NCBI GenBank assembly: GCA_964458655.1
Contig: CAYWJT010000026.1
Span: 1 to 35,497, forward strand
Length of the DNA stretch: 35,497 bases
Direction of reading: 5' to 3'
From: CAYWJT01 sp964458655
GTDB lineage: Bacteria; Acidobacteriota; Aminicenantia; Aminicenantales; Saccharicenantaceae
Below, piece after piece: positions 17,068 to 24,997 of this stretch. The notes under the pieces are model-generated. The model saw nothing but the letters and a program-made list of their open reading frames with translations, was not told the DNA's origin and did no database searches. Position 1 is the stretch's first letter, and every line of letters begins with the position of its first letter. Position numbers and translations under genes: made by a program.

Positions 17068-18163
17068 GCCCCTCATCCACTTCCGCCAGGGCGGCGGCGA
17101 GGTAGGCCCGCTCCGGGCCGTAGCCGAAGCGCAGGTAGCCGTCCGTTCCGAAATGGTCGCCGGGCACGAGCAGGACGCTCTTCTCGCGGATAAGCCGCTC
17201 GACGATCTCGGTCGAGTTGAGCTTCGCGTTGCAGCGGACGAAGCAGATGGCGCCGGCCTGCGGCGGCCGGAAGGAGAAAAGGCCCCGCCGCTCCTCCAGC
17301 CAGGCCTTGAGGACGGGGAAGTTCCGGTTGAGAATGGCCCGGGTCCGACCTATGACCTTTTCCCTGACCGCCGGCCGCAGGACGAGGGAGGCCGTCTTAT
17401 CGCTCAGGGCCGAGGGCGAGATGGTCGTATAGTCATGGTAGGGCCAGACCCGTTTTATGACCTCCTCAGGCCCGGTCACCCAGCCTATGCGCAGCCCGGG
17501 CAGGCCGTAGGCCTTGGACAGGCCGTTCACCGTGAGGAGACGGTCATACTTTCCCCAGAAGCTCGGGGTCGTGACCCCCGAAAGCTCGGCCCCGCGGTAG
17601 ACCTCGTCGGCGATGACCCAGGCCCCGCTCCTCGAGGCCAGCTCGATGATGCGGTCCATGGCTTCCGCGGACAGGACTGCGCCCGTCGGGTTGTTGGGGT
17701 TGGTCAGGATGATGAGTTTGGTCCGGTCCGTGACGAGCTTGGCGAGCTCGTCGAGGTCGGGCTGCCAGCCGAGCTCTTCACGCAAGCGAAAGGGCTTGAC
17801 GTCGGCCCCGAAAGACCGCGCCAATCCCCACATCTGCATGTAGTTCGGGAGCTCGAACAGGACCTCGTCTTCCGGCTCGACCAAACTCCACATCAGGAGG
17901 TAGTTGGCTTCCGACGAACCCGCGGTCACGAGTATCTGGTCGAGGCCAGCTCCGGGATACATAAGGGCGATGCTCTCCCTGAGAGGAATGGTGCCGTTGG
18001 TCTGGGTGTAGCCGAGCTCGAGACTCTCGAGCGTTTCAAGCTCTTCAGCAGTAAGGACCTCGCGGAGCGCGAGCGGGTGGACGCCGCTTTCCGAAAGGTT
18101 GTACCGAACGACGTTCTCCCAGGTGGACTGCATGCGCTCCATCTTGAAAGTTTCGATCTTCAT
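17045..18163 (-). CDS. Class I/II PLP-dependent aminotransferase
   Basis: Fold-type I aminotransferase of 372 aa, cytoplasmic. Visible PLP-site residues are N158 in N-P-N-N-P-T-G, D186 in A-D-E-V-Y, K217 in G-L-S-K-A-Y-G-L-P-G (Schiff-base lysine) and R225 in L-R-I-G-W. The N-terminal L-S-E-S-G-V-H segment resembles a branch that includes capreomycidine synthase-like enzymes, but no arginine-modifying partner is present, so no substrate is proposed. It starts 22 bases after the Oxa1-like gene and may be the last member of the AlkP transcription unit. The ribosome-binding site is poor. The substrate amino acid is unknown. Confidence 0.85.
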   Translation of the reverse strand: MKIETFKMERMQSTWENVVRYNLSESGVHPLALREVLTAEELETLESLELGYTQTNGTIPLRESIALMYPGAGLDQILVTAGSSEANYLLMWSLVEPEDEVLFELPNYMQMWGLARSFGADVKPFRLREELGWQPDLDELAKLVTDRTKLIILTNPNNPTGAVLSAEAMDRIIELASRSGAWVIADEVYRGAELSGVTTPSFWGKYDRLLTVNGLSKAYGLPGLRIGWVTGPEEVIKRVWPYHDYTTISPSALSDKTASLVLRPAVREKVIGRTRAILNRNFPVLKAWLEERRGLFSFRPPQAGAICFVRCNAKLNSTEIVERLIREKSVLLVPGDHFGTDGYLRFGYGPERAYLAAALAEVDEGLKKLGIL

Positions 18164-18185
18164 CTTGTTACGCCGCCGACAGGGA

Positions 18186-19010
18186 TCAGATCTCGACCTT
18201 GAACAAGCCCTTGAAGGCCAGGCCGAATAATATCGAAAGGATAAAATAGGCTACCAGCCAGTGGACGCCGAGCCCGAAAAGTTCGAGCCGCCGCGCCGAG
18301 TGATCCACCAAGACCGCCGCGACAGGGGAGGAGCGCGGCAGGGGCCTTTCTCCGGGATAGAGCAGCCGGTCGAAGAAAGAGGCTCCGGGCCGCCTCGCGA
18401 CGATCTTAGCCACCGGTCCACCTCCCACCTTCACGGTTTTTTCGATCCTTTCGCCGCCGATGATGAAAGCCACGGTGCGCTCGCCCGGTTCCAAAGCCCT
18501 GAGACGGAAGTCGAATTCCATTTCGTCCGGGATGCGCACGGCCGGAGCCGTCAGTTCGAGTCCTGGGCCTGGCTCCGCCTCGACGCGCAGCCGGGAGGGG
18601 TCGACGCCCTTCTTGAGCTTCAGTTTGACGATGGTCTCTTGGCCTGGCCTGAGCGGCTCGTAGGCGAAGCGCAGGTTGAGCTGGGCCAGGATGAGCACGA
18701 GCGGCAAGATCATAACAAGCAGCGGCCTGGTGTTGGCCGCCATGTACCTGAAGTTGGCCTTGAGGACGCCCGCCTCGGCCCTGAGCATCACCCGGAAGTT
18801 GTCCTGGTATAGCCGCATCTCGAGCAGATGGGCCTTGACGGCGTCCTTGGCCCGCCTGACCGCGTTTTGGTTCGAAGTCAACTTGAAGACCCAGAGCATG
18901 AAGAAGGCCGTGAGCAGCGACACCCAGACCATGGCTGGCCAGGCTCCGCCCTTGAAAGGCAGGAGGATGAGGTCGAAAAGGCGCGTGATCACGGCGTTCG
19001 CTGCGGCCAT
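18186..19010 (-). CDS. Oxa1-superfamily-like (EMC3/DUF106-like) membrane protein with extra periplasmic domain
   Basis: Membrane protein of 274 aa with no certain family. Visible layout: TM1 about 26-44, then a charged, helix-forming cytoplasmic segment about 45-92 (likely coiled coil, with N-Q-N-A-V-R-R-A-K-D), TM2 about 95-112, a soluble beta-rich domain about 113-245, and TM3 about 248-268. The TM / coiled-coil / TM start with an N-Q-x-x-x-R-x-A-K motif resembles DUF106/EMC3-type members of the Oxa1/YidC membrane-insertase superfamily. The inserted about 130-residue domain is not part of that family as I know it. The ATG at 19010 follows the small upstream gene by five bases, with AGGG just before it. 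The reading frame continues upstream, but only through the neighbouring genes in another frame. The function, possibly helping the AlkP proteins reach or act at the membrane, is inference. Confidence 0.6.
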   Translation of the reverse strand: MAAANAVITRLFDLILLPFKGGAWPAMVWVSLLTAFFMLWVFKLTSNQNAVRRAKDAVKAHLLEMRLYQDNFRVMLRAEAGVLKANFRYMAANTRPLLVMILPLVLILAQLNLRFAYEPLRPGQETIVKLKLKKGVDPSRLRVEAEPGPGLELTAPAVRIPDEMEFDFRLRALEPGERTVAFIIGGERIEKTVKVGGGPVAKIVARRPGASFFDRLLYPGERPLPRSSPVAAVLVDHSARRLELFGLGVHWLVAYFILSILFGLAFKGLFKVEI

Positions 19011-19015
19011 CTGCC

Positions 19016-19207
19016 CTAAGAGATGTAGCCCAGTCCCTTGAGCTTCTTTTTGACCTCTTCTTCCGAGTCCGCCTCTTCCAGCTTGGCCAGTTCCTTTTCC
19101 AGGCAGTGGGTGATGAACTCCTCGGGCGAGGCATAGCCGGCCAGCTCGGAGTATTTTTTGACCCTGGCCAGAAGCTCCTTGTCTATCTTTATCTTGGCTC
19201 GTCTCAT
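19016..19207 (-). CDS. Ribbon-helix-helix-like small protein (63 aa)
   Basis: The order of elements matches a ribbon-helix-helix fold: a short basic strand K-I-K-I-D at 5-9, helix about 10-22, a turn at G-Y-A-S-P, and helix about 27-43. An acidic then basic tail ends in G-L-G-Y-I-S. Such proteins are usually dimeric DNA-binding regulators, so it could regulate this cluster, but no DNA target or toxin partner is evident and a non-regulatory role is possible. The start overlaps the stop of the upstream AlkP gene by four bases (ATGA) and has GGAG/GAAGG upstream. It is too short for many gene callers, but the tight coupling on both sides argues that it is real. Confidence 0.68.
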   Translation of the reverse strand: MRRAKIKIDKELLARVKKYSELAGYASPEEFITHCLEKELAKLEEADSEEEVKKKLKGLGYIS

Positions 19208-21225
19208 CCTTCTTCTCCTTGCCGGAATACGCTCCTGCCAGTGACATCGTCCGGGCGGCTGACCCCGAAGAGGTCGAAGACCGAGGCCGTCAGGTCGCAG
19301 AGGCTCGGGAACGCGGCCCGGATGGGCCTGTTGGCCGCGACGACGCCGGGGATCAGGGCCGGGTCGGCCATGTGGTCGCCGCTCCATTTCTGGCTGTTGT
19401 CCTCGACGATGTCGCGCGGGAAGCCGCCGAGCGGCGACTGCCAAGAGATGCGGTAGCCGGTGTTGAAGCCGAGCACGATGTCCGGCGCCCGCTCCAGGCC
19501 GGCGCCGCGGAAAACCTCGGAAGAGATGAAGGCGCGGTTGACGACCTTGAGGCCGGTCTTGGGGTCGGTGAAGTCCTCGAGCTTGCGGACGATCTCCCTG
19601 ACCAGCGCCTCCTTCTCCGGGCCCGGGGCGACGACTCCTTCAGCCTCGCGGCCCTTCTCGTTGATGTAGAGGCCGTTGAGGCCGATGCCGTAAGCTTTGG
19701 TCCGCGACCAATCGGTGTTGTCGAAAAGCTCGGACTCGGCCTGTTTCCAGGGCCGGCGCAGCCTGTGGTAGCCGTTCTCGAGCAGCCAGGTGTTGAGGTT
19801 GAAGCCGCGGCTGAAGGCGTTGAAGCCGTGGTCCGACATGACGATGACGGTCGTATCCCGGCCGCGCCTCGTCAGCACCATGTCCAGCGCCCGGTCCATC
19901 TCGCGGTAGGTCCTCTCGATGACATCGCCGTATTTGCCCGCGAGCGCTGCGTCGTGGCCGGGGTGGCGGCTGTCGGTGAGCCGCCAGAACATGTGCTGGC
20001 GCTGGTCGGTGCTCGAGAAATAGAAGAAAAGCAGCCCCTCCTCGAACCTCGAGAGCTCGTACTCCAGCATGGCCAGGCTCTCATCGAGGACGCGGCCGTC
20101 GAGGTCCAGGAATTCCTGCTCGTCCAGGACGCCGTTGTCGAGGGCGCTGGTGTCGGCGGGCAGCCCCTTGGTGAAGAATGGCCCGAACCTGCGCTCGAGC
20201 TCGCGCGAATAGGCTTCGGGCGTCGAGATGGGCAGGGCCGGCCGGGCCGGGTCGATGTGGATGGGGCTGACGTAGAGCTTGAACCTGGGCCGGACCTCCT
20301 TCAAGTAGAAAAGGCAGATGCCGCTCACGCTCTGGGTGGGGATGAGGTCGAACTTGACCCGCACCCAGCCGCTCCATTCCTTTTCGCGCAGGATGAACTC
20401 GTTGCCCTGGATTGAGATCTTGGCCGCCGGATTGACCGGGTCGATGAAGACCCTGAAGTCGACCTCGGCTTCGGGCGAACCGACGACGAAGGCGTTGGTC
20501 GGACCGGGCAGCCTGGCCTCGACGCGGTTGCCGACGACATAGACGTCGTGGACCCGGCCGCCGCCGCCGGCCTCTTGGATGAGGCCCCTGGGCTCGTCGG
20601 TGTAATAATTGAAGATGCCGTAGGAGCCCTTCAGGTCCGGGGTGTTCATGCCCGAGATGGTGCGCTGCCTGCTCGGCACGGGCGGGTAGTTGGAAGGTAT
20701 CTTGAATATGGTCGCCGGTATGTCGTGGTCTTCCAGGACCTGCCAGAAGGCCCGGCCCAGGCGCAGGTTCTTCACCTGGCCCCCGGAGAGCGGGAAGACG
20801 GTCTTGCCGATGCGGACGGTGTGTTTGGCCGGGGTGCTGGACGAGGCCGAGAAGACCGGGACGTAGGTCTTCGGGTCGCGATGGATGAAGTCGAAGATGC
20901 CGTGGCCGCCTGGCCCCATCCCGGTGATGAAGTTGGACCAGGCCACCGGGCTCTGCGGCGGGATGCTTGAAAGGAGCGGCCTGAAGCCGCCGCCCTCCAC
21001 GAACTTGCTGAAGACCGGGAGCTTGCCCTCGCCGAGCCAGCGACTGAAGAGGCCGTGGTCGAGCCCGTCCATGCCCAGGATGATGACCTTGCCGACCTTG
21101 CGTTTCGGCGCGGCCCGGAGAGGGAAGACGCTCAGCCCGCCAAGGCCGGCGGCGGCCGCGGCGGCGGCGCCTGTTTTCAGGAAATCCCTGCGGCTCAGCC
21201 CGGAAGCGTGTCGTGTCTCTTTCAT
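19204..21225 (-). CDS. AlkP-superfamily phosphohydrolase/phosphodiesterase, Tat-exported
   Basis: Member of the alkaline phosphatase / nucleotide pyrophosphatase superfamily (COG3379-like), 673 aa. A twin-arginine signal (S-R-R-D-F-L-K at 11-17, followed by an Ala/Gly-rich core) predicts export of the folded, metal-loaded enzyme. Metal and active-site candidates are D53 (G-M-D-G), S92 in the Q-S-P-V-A-W segment as nucleophile, M-S-D-H-G-F in the middle of the protein, and W-S-G-D-H-M near the C-terminus. A central insertion containing I-D-P-A-R-P-A-L-P-I-S is shared with the adjacent paralog. Its start overlaps that paralog's stop (ATGA), and its stop overlaps the ribbon-helix-helix gene. The substrate (phosphoglycan, nucleotide or phospholipid head group) is unknown. 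Confidence 0.82.
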   Translation of the reverse strand: MKETRHASGLSRRDFLKTGAAAAAAAGLGGLSVFPLRAAPKRKVGKVIILGMDGLDHGLFSRWLGEGKLPVFSKFVEGGGFRPLLSSIPPQSPVAWSNFITGMGPGGHGIFDFIHRDPKTYVPVFSASSSTPAKHTVRIGKTVFPLSGGQVKNLRLGRAFWQVLEDHDIPATIFKIPSNYPPVPSRQRTISGMNTPDLKGSYGIFNYYTDEPRGLIQEAGGGGRVHDVYVVGNRVEARLPGPTNAFVVGSPEAEVDFRVFIDPVNPAAKISIQGNEFILREKEWSGWVRVKFDLIPTQSVSGICLFYLKEVRPRFKLYVSPIHIDPARPALPISTPEAYSRELERRFGPFFTKGLPADTSALDNGVLDEQEFLDLDGRVLDESLAMLEYELSRFEEGLLFFYFSSTDQRQHMFWRLTDSRHPGHDAALAGKYGDVIERTYREMDRALDMVLTRRGRDTTVIVMSDHGFNAFSRGFNLNTWLLENGYHRLRRPWKQAESELFDNTDWSRTKAYGIGLNGLYINEKGREAEGVVAPGPEKEALVREIVRKLEDFTDPKTGLKVVNRAFISSEVFRGAGLERAPDIVLGFNTGYRISWQSPLGGFPRDIVEDNSQKWSGDHMADPALIPGVVAANRPIRAAFPSLCDLTASVFDLFGVSRPDDVTGRSVFRQGEEG

Positions 21226-23405
21226 CTGCGTTTCTTTTCAGTCCCCGCCCGGGCTTGGGAGTCGGTCGGTACCCCTAACAAGGAGCGTCCGTCCATATGC
21301 CTGGGCGGCTCGATACCGAACAGGCGAAGGGCGGTGGGGGCGATGTCGATGATGGCGGGTTTTTCCGCCTCCAGCTTGAGGTTCGAGAACAATACGCCGG
21401 GCACAAGGGCGGTGTCGATGCAATGGTCGCCGCTCCAAGCCCTGATGTTGTCCTCGAACACGATGTCGTTCACCTTGCCTTTGACTCCGTCCCAGGAGGC
21501 CCTATAGCCTATATTATAGCCTATGATGAGGTCGGGCGCGTTGTCCCGGTAGGGGCCGGAATAGACGCGCTCGCTGTCGTAGACCTTGGTTATGGCCCTC
21601 GCGCCGGTAGCCGGATCGGTGAGCGTCTCCAAGCCGGCGGCGATTTCGGCCTTGAGTTTGCGTGCGGACTCGCCCGGCTCGACCGTGCCGCGCGCCTCCC
21701 GGCCCTTGAGGTTGAGGTAGAGGCCGCCCAGGCCGAGGGCGTAGGCCCGGGTCTTTTCCCAGTCCACTTCCTTGAACCATTCGCCGCTCTCGGCGCATCC
21801 CGGCTTCAGGCTCAGATAACCCTTCAGACGCAGCCAGGAGTTGAGGTTGACGCCTCGGCGGAAGGGCTTGAAGCCGTGGTCGGACATGACGAACAGGGCG
21901 CTGCGGTCGTCGAGTTTCGCGAGCACCCTGCCGAGAAGGCCGTCCATCCTGCGGTAGAGCTCTTCGATGGCGGCCGTCCCTTCCCGGGAACGCCCCAGCC
22001 TGAGGGCCGGATGGTCGCGGTCGAGGTAGCGGAAGAACATGTGCTGGATGCTGTCGGTCGTCTCGAAGACCACGGTCACCAGTCCGCGGGGCGTCTTTTC
22101 GAGGGCGTTCTCGAACATGGCCTCCCAGTCGGCGTGGTTGAGGTAGGCCAGCTCCAGGAAGGCCCGGTCGTCGAGCGCGCCCTCGTTGAGGGCCCAGGTG
22201 TCGTTGGCCTCGCCCAGGGTCACGAAGCTGCCAAGGAGCTTGGCCAGGTAGACGGAATATATGAAAGGATGCGAGATGGGCAGGGCCGGCCTGGCCGGGT
22301 CGATGTTGAGCGGCGTCATGTACATCTCGAACTTCGGCCGGAGCGAGAGGATGTAGAAGCGGGCGATGGCGTTCACTTTCAGGCCCAGCCCCGGACGGAA
22401 CTTGAGCCCGACCCAGGGACTGAAGGTCCGTTCTTTCAGCCGGAAGCTTTCTCCGCCGGCCCGGATGAGGGCGCTCTGTTCGGAATCGTCGAGCTCGACC
22501 TCGAGCGGCAGGGTCATCTCAACCGGCTTCTTGAGCATGGTGTTCTCGGGGCCGGGTATGCGCGTCCTGACGACGTTGCCCTCTTTCTTCACCAGGACGG
22601 CCACGCCGCCCTCGGTCTCCCTTAGCCTGGCCTCGTCTTCCGTGAAGAGCGTGAAAGTGCCCTGGCTGCCCTTCATGTCCGGCGCGCACATGCCTGAAAA
22701 GAGGTGGCCTTTGAACTTCTCGGGCGGGAAGGTGAGGGGCACCCGGAGGACGGTGCTGAAGATGCCGTTCTCGCCCAGTATCTTCCAGAAGGGCACGCTC
22801 CGCCGCAGGCCGCGGACACGGGGCTTAGATAGCGGAAGGCGGTACTTGCCTAGAGCGAGGCTGCGGCGCGGCGGCTCCACCCGGGCCGAGGACAGGCCCG
22901 GCAGATATGTCCTGGGGTCACGGTCGAGGAAGTCGAAGATGTTATGCTTGGAGGGTTCGACGCCGGTCATGAACGAGGACCAGGCCACCGGCGAGATGGC
23001 CGGGACGGTCGTCCGCAGAGGGGAGTAGTAACCCTCCTTTCTAAGCCGGGAGAAATTGGGCAGCTTGCCCTCGGCCATGAACTTTTCCACGAGCGTCGGC
23101 TCGAGGCCGTCGAAGCCGAGGATGACGAGCCGCCTGACCAGGCTGCGCCGGTAGGCCTTGCGGCCTTTGAGGCTCCGGAGCAGGAGGCGGAACGGCCAGG
23201 AGAGAAGGGAGAACAGGGCCATGAAGAAGGTCAGGAAGATGACAAGAAAGGAGGACAGGAAGGCGAAGCCGGCGCCAGGACCGACGTAGCCTTCAAGCGG
23301 CAGGACCTGGGCCAAGACCAGGCAGGCGAGCGCCGGGAGAAGCCGGGACGCAAGAAGAGGCCGTTTCTCCCGTCGTGTCATCGGTCGGCTCGTTATGGCG
23401 CTCAT
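21222..23405 (-). CDS. AlkP-superfamily phosphohydrolase/phosphodiesterase, membrane-anchored
   Basis: Second AlkP paralog, 727 aa. The N-terminus has two hydrophobic segments (about 19-37 and 45-72) with Y-V-G-P-G-A-G between them, then a basic stretch leading to the catalytic domain. It is therefore probably anchored in the inner membrane; which side the active site faces is uncertain. Superfamily residues are L-G-F-D-G (metal Asp), S in I-S-P-V-A-W (candidate nucleophile), M-S-D-H-G-F and W-S-G-D-H-C. It shares the I-D-P-A-R-P-A-L-P-I-S insertion with the Tat-exported paralog and is closer to it than to the third. No strong ribosome-binding site precedes either candidate ATG (23405 or 23381). 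It starts 22 bases after the upstream paralog and overlaps the downstream one by four. Confidence 0.8.
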   Translation of the reverse strand: MSAITSRPMTRREKRPLLASRLLPALACLVLAQVLPLEGYVGPGAGFAFLSSFLVIFLTFFMALFSLLSWPFRLLLRSLKGRKAYRRSLVRRLVILGFDGLEPTLVEKFMAEGKLPNFSRLRKEGYYSPLRTTVPAISPVAWSSFMTGVEPSKHNIFDFLDRDPRTYLPGLSSARVEPPRRSLALGKYRLPLSKPRVRGLRRSVPFWKILGENGIFSTVLRVPLTFPPEKFKGHLFSGMCAPDMKGSQGTFTLFTEDEARLRETEGGVAVLVKKEGNVVRTRIPGPENTMLKKPVEMTLPLEVELDDSEQSALIRAGGESFRLKERTFSPWVGLKFRPGLGLKVNAIARFYILSLRPKFEMYMTPLNIDPARPALPISHPFIYSVYLAKLLGSFVTLGEANDTWALNEGALDDRAFLELAYLNHADWEAMFENALEKTPRGLVTVVFETTDSIQHMFFRYLDRDHPALRLGRSREGTAAIEELYRRMDGLLGRVLAKLDDRSALFVMSDHGFKPFRRGVNLNSWLRLKGYLSLKPGCAESGEWFKEVDWEKTRAYALGLGGLYLNLKGREARGTVEPGESARKLKAEIAAGLETLTDPATGARAITKVYDSERVYSGPYRDNAPDLIIGYNIGYRASWDGVKGKVNDIVFEDNIRAWSGDHCIDTALVPGVLFSNLKLEAEKPAIIDIAPTALRLFGIEPPRHMDGRSLLGVPTDSQARAGTEKKRR

Positions 23406-23427
23406 TGCATCACACCGCGGTCGACGG

Positions 23428-24720
23428 TCACTCCAGCCTCTTCATGATAATCCCGGCCGCGTCCTTTATGGCCATGTCGCCCGGGATTTCAGAGGCGCTC
23501 CAGAAAAAGGCGTCGTCCCAGGTATGCATGCCTTCAAGGTCGGTCCGGCTGAAAACTTCCTTTTTCTTGACCGAGCCCTTCATGTCGAAGCCGGGCTCGG
23601 ACAGGACGATGAGGTCCGGGCCTTCGGCCGCGTGCGGCCCGGAATAGACCTCCGAGGACCTGAAAATGCGGCGCACGGCCGGCCGGCCTTCGAAGCTGAG
23701 CTCGGCGAGCCCGTCGGCTATCTCCGCCGCCAGCTTCTCGCGCTCTCTTTCTTTGACGCCTCCGCCGGGAAAACGGCCCTCGAGGTTGATATAGACGCGG
23801 TTGGGGTCGAGGGCGAAAGCCCTGGCGGCGGGCGCGATGTCCTCGAGGCTCGTCGGCTCCGGAGTGCGGTAATCGAGGTAACCGTTCTCGGCCAGCCAGC
23901 TGTTGAGGTTGACTTCGCGCACGATGGTGGTGAAGCCGTGGTCCGAAAGCAGGAAAAGGCCCTCGAGCCCGGGCGACAGGCGCTCGAACCCGGAGACGAG
24001 CCTGCGGATGAAACCGTCGACCCGCCTGTAGTAATCCAGGAACGCGGCGTGGGTCGGGGAAGAGACATCCTCTAAGGCGTTCCAGAGGTAGTGATGCAGG
24101 CGGTCGGTGCCCGTCACCACGACCTCGAAATAATCCCAGTCCTCTTCGAACAGGCTCAGGGCCAGCTTCTCGAGGCCGTCCGCGGCGCTCGCGAGCTCCG
24201 CGGGCACGAGGCTCCTGTTGCGGCGGCAGGCCGGGATGTCGATATCCGTCTTGTACCCGGATCTCTTCAGCCGGGGGAGCAGGGAAGGCGGATAAACCGA
24301 CTTTTCCAGTTCCAGCGCTACGAAGCCCGAGATGAGCACGCCTTCAACGGGCCGGGCCGGGTAGGTGGCCGGCTGGTTGATGACGATCGACCTTCGGCCG
24401 CGGCGGCCGAGCTCGTCCCAGAAAACCGGCGCCTTGACATCGCGGAAGTTGGGGAACCTGAGGGAATAGGAGCCGGGCTTGAGGTCGGTGAAGCCGAAAA
24501 CGCCGTGGCCGCCCGCGTCGCGGCCGGTCATGAAGTCGGTCCAGGAGACGGCCGAGATCTCGGGCAGGCTGGCCTTCATGGGCCGGAGGCGGCCCTTCCC
24601 GATGAGTTCGGCCGTGAAGGGCATGACGCCTTCCGCCGCCAGCCTTTTGAGCAGGCCGACGGGCACGCCGTCGAGGCCGATGACGCAAACCCGGTCCTTC
24701 TTTTTCCTGAAAAAAGCCAT
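23428..24720 (-). CDS. AlkP-superfamily phosphohydrolase/phosphomutase, cytosolic
   Basis: First gene of the cluster and the shortest paralog, 430 aa, without signal peptide or membrane segment, hence probably cytosolic. It has the metal Asp in I-G-L-D-G (about 15-19), S in I-S-A-V-S-W as candidate nucleophile, L-S-D-H-G-F, and G-M-H-T-W-D-D near the C-terminus in place of the W-S-G-D-H of its neighbours. It lacks the central I-D-P-A-R-P insertion. The different C-terminal metal motif suggests a different substrate or a mutase-like reaction. AAGGTGG three bases before the ATG supports the start. A TTGACG-16-TGTAAC promoter lies about 130 nt upstream. Confidence 0.8.
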   Translation of the reverse strand: MAFFRKKKDRVCVIGLDGVPVGLLKRLAAEGVMPFTAELIGKGRLRPMKASLPEISAVSWTDFMTGRDAGGHGVFGFTDLKPGSYSLRFPNFRDVKAPVFWDELGRRGRRSIVINQPATYPARPVEGVLISGFVALELEKSVYPPSLLPRLKRSGYKTDIDIPACRRNRSLVPAELASAADGLEKLALSLFEEDWDYFEVVVTGTDRLHHYLWNALEDVSSPTHAAFLDYYRRVDGFIRRLVSGFERLSPGLEGLFLLSDHGFTTIVREVNLNSWLAENGYLDYRTPEPTSLEDIAPAARAFALDPNRVYINLEGRFPGGGVKEREREKLAAEIADGLAELSFEGRPAVRRIFRSSEVYSGPHAAEGPDLIVLSEPGFDMKGSVKKKEVFSRTDLEGMHTWDDAFFWSASEIPGDMAIKDAAGIIMKRLE

Positions 24721-24750
24721 AGCCCACCTTTACGGCCGGCCTGGCCGCTG

Positions 24751-24773
24751 CTCGCTCTCTTTTAATAAGCGAG
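24751..24773 (-). promoter_or_regulatory. Hairpin in the leader of the AlkP cluster
   Basis: CTCGCT and AGCGAG pair across an 11-nt AT-rich loop, and flanking GCCGG/CCGGC could extend the structure. It sits 30 nt upstream of the first AlkP start, inside the predicted 5' leader. There is no poly-U, so it is not a standard terminator. Its regulatory role is a guess. Confidence 0.25.
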
Positions 24774-24853
24774 TCCCGCCCTGACCGGCCTGCCGCGCCT
24801 ACCTCAGCGGTCTATCCACACTGGGCGTACGGGCAGCCGACGCAGTCCATGAT

Positions 24854-24881
24854 GTTACACTTTTTGCGGAAGGGTCGTCAA
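24854..24881 (-). promoter_or_regulatory. Candidate promoter for the AlkP cluster
   Basis: TTGACG (24881-24876), a 16-nt spacer and TGTAAC (24859-24854) on the minus strand, with a predicted start near 24847 and a leader of about 126 nt. The -35 matches five of six positions and the -10 four of six. It is the only promoter-like sequence I see between the disulfide oxidoreductase gene and the cluster. Confidence 0.35.
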
Positions 24882-24997
24882 CGAGAGCGGGCTCAATGAG
24901 TTCAGAGACGCCGTCGGCCGCCCTCGCTTTGTTCGCGATTTTCGTCATGAAGACCGCGGTAGGCGGGCGGGCCGGCTCGACGTCGCGACCTCCCGGT

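Noticed and set aside
17153..18202. A 349-codon open frame antisense to the aminotransferase
   Set aside because: No motif or start signal; the minus-strand gene carries all PLP-binding residues.
19219..22625. Long plus-strand frames opposite the AlkP genes (about 400 and 440 codons)
   Set aside because: They mirror the AlkP genes, lack ribosome-binding sites and contain no domain I recognise.
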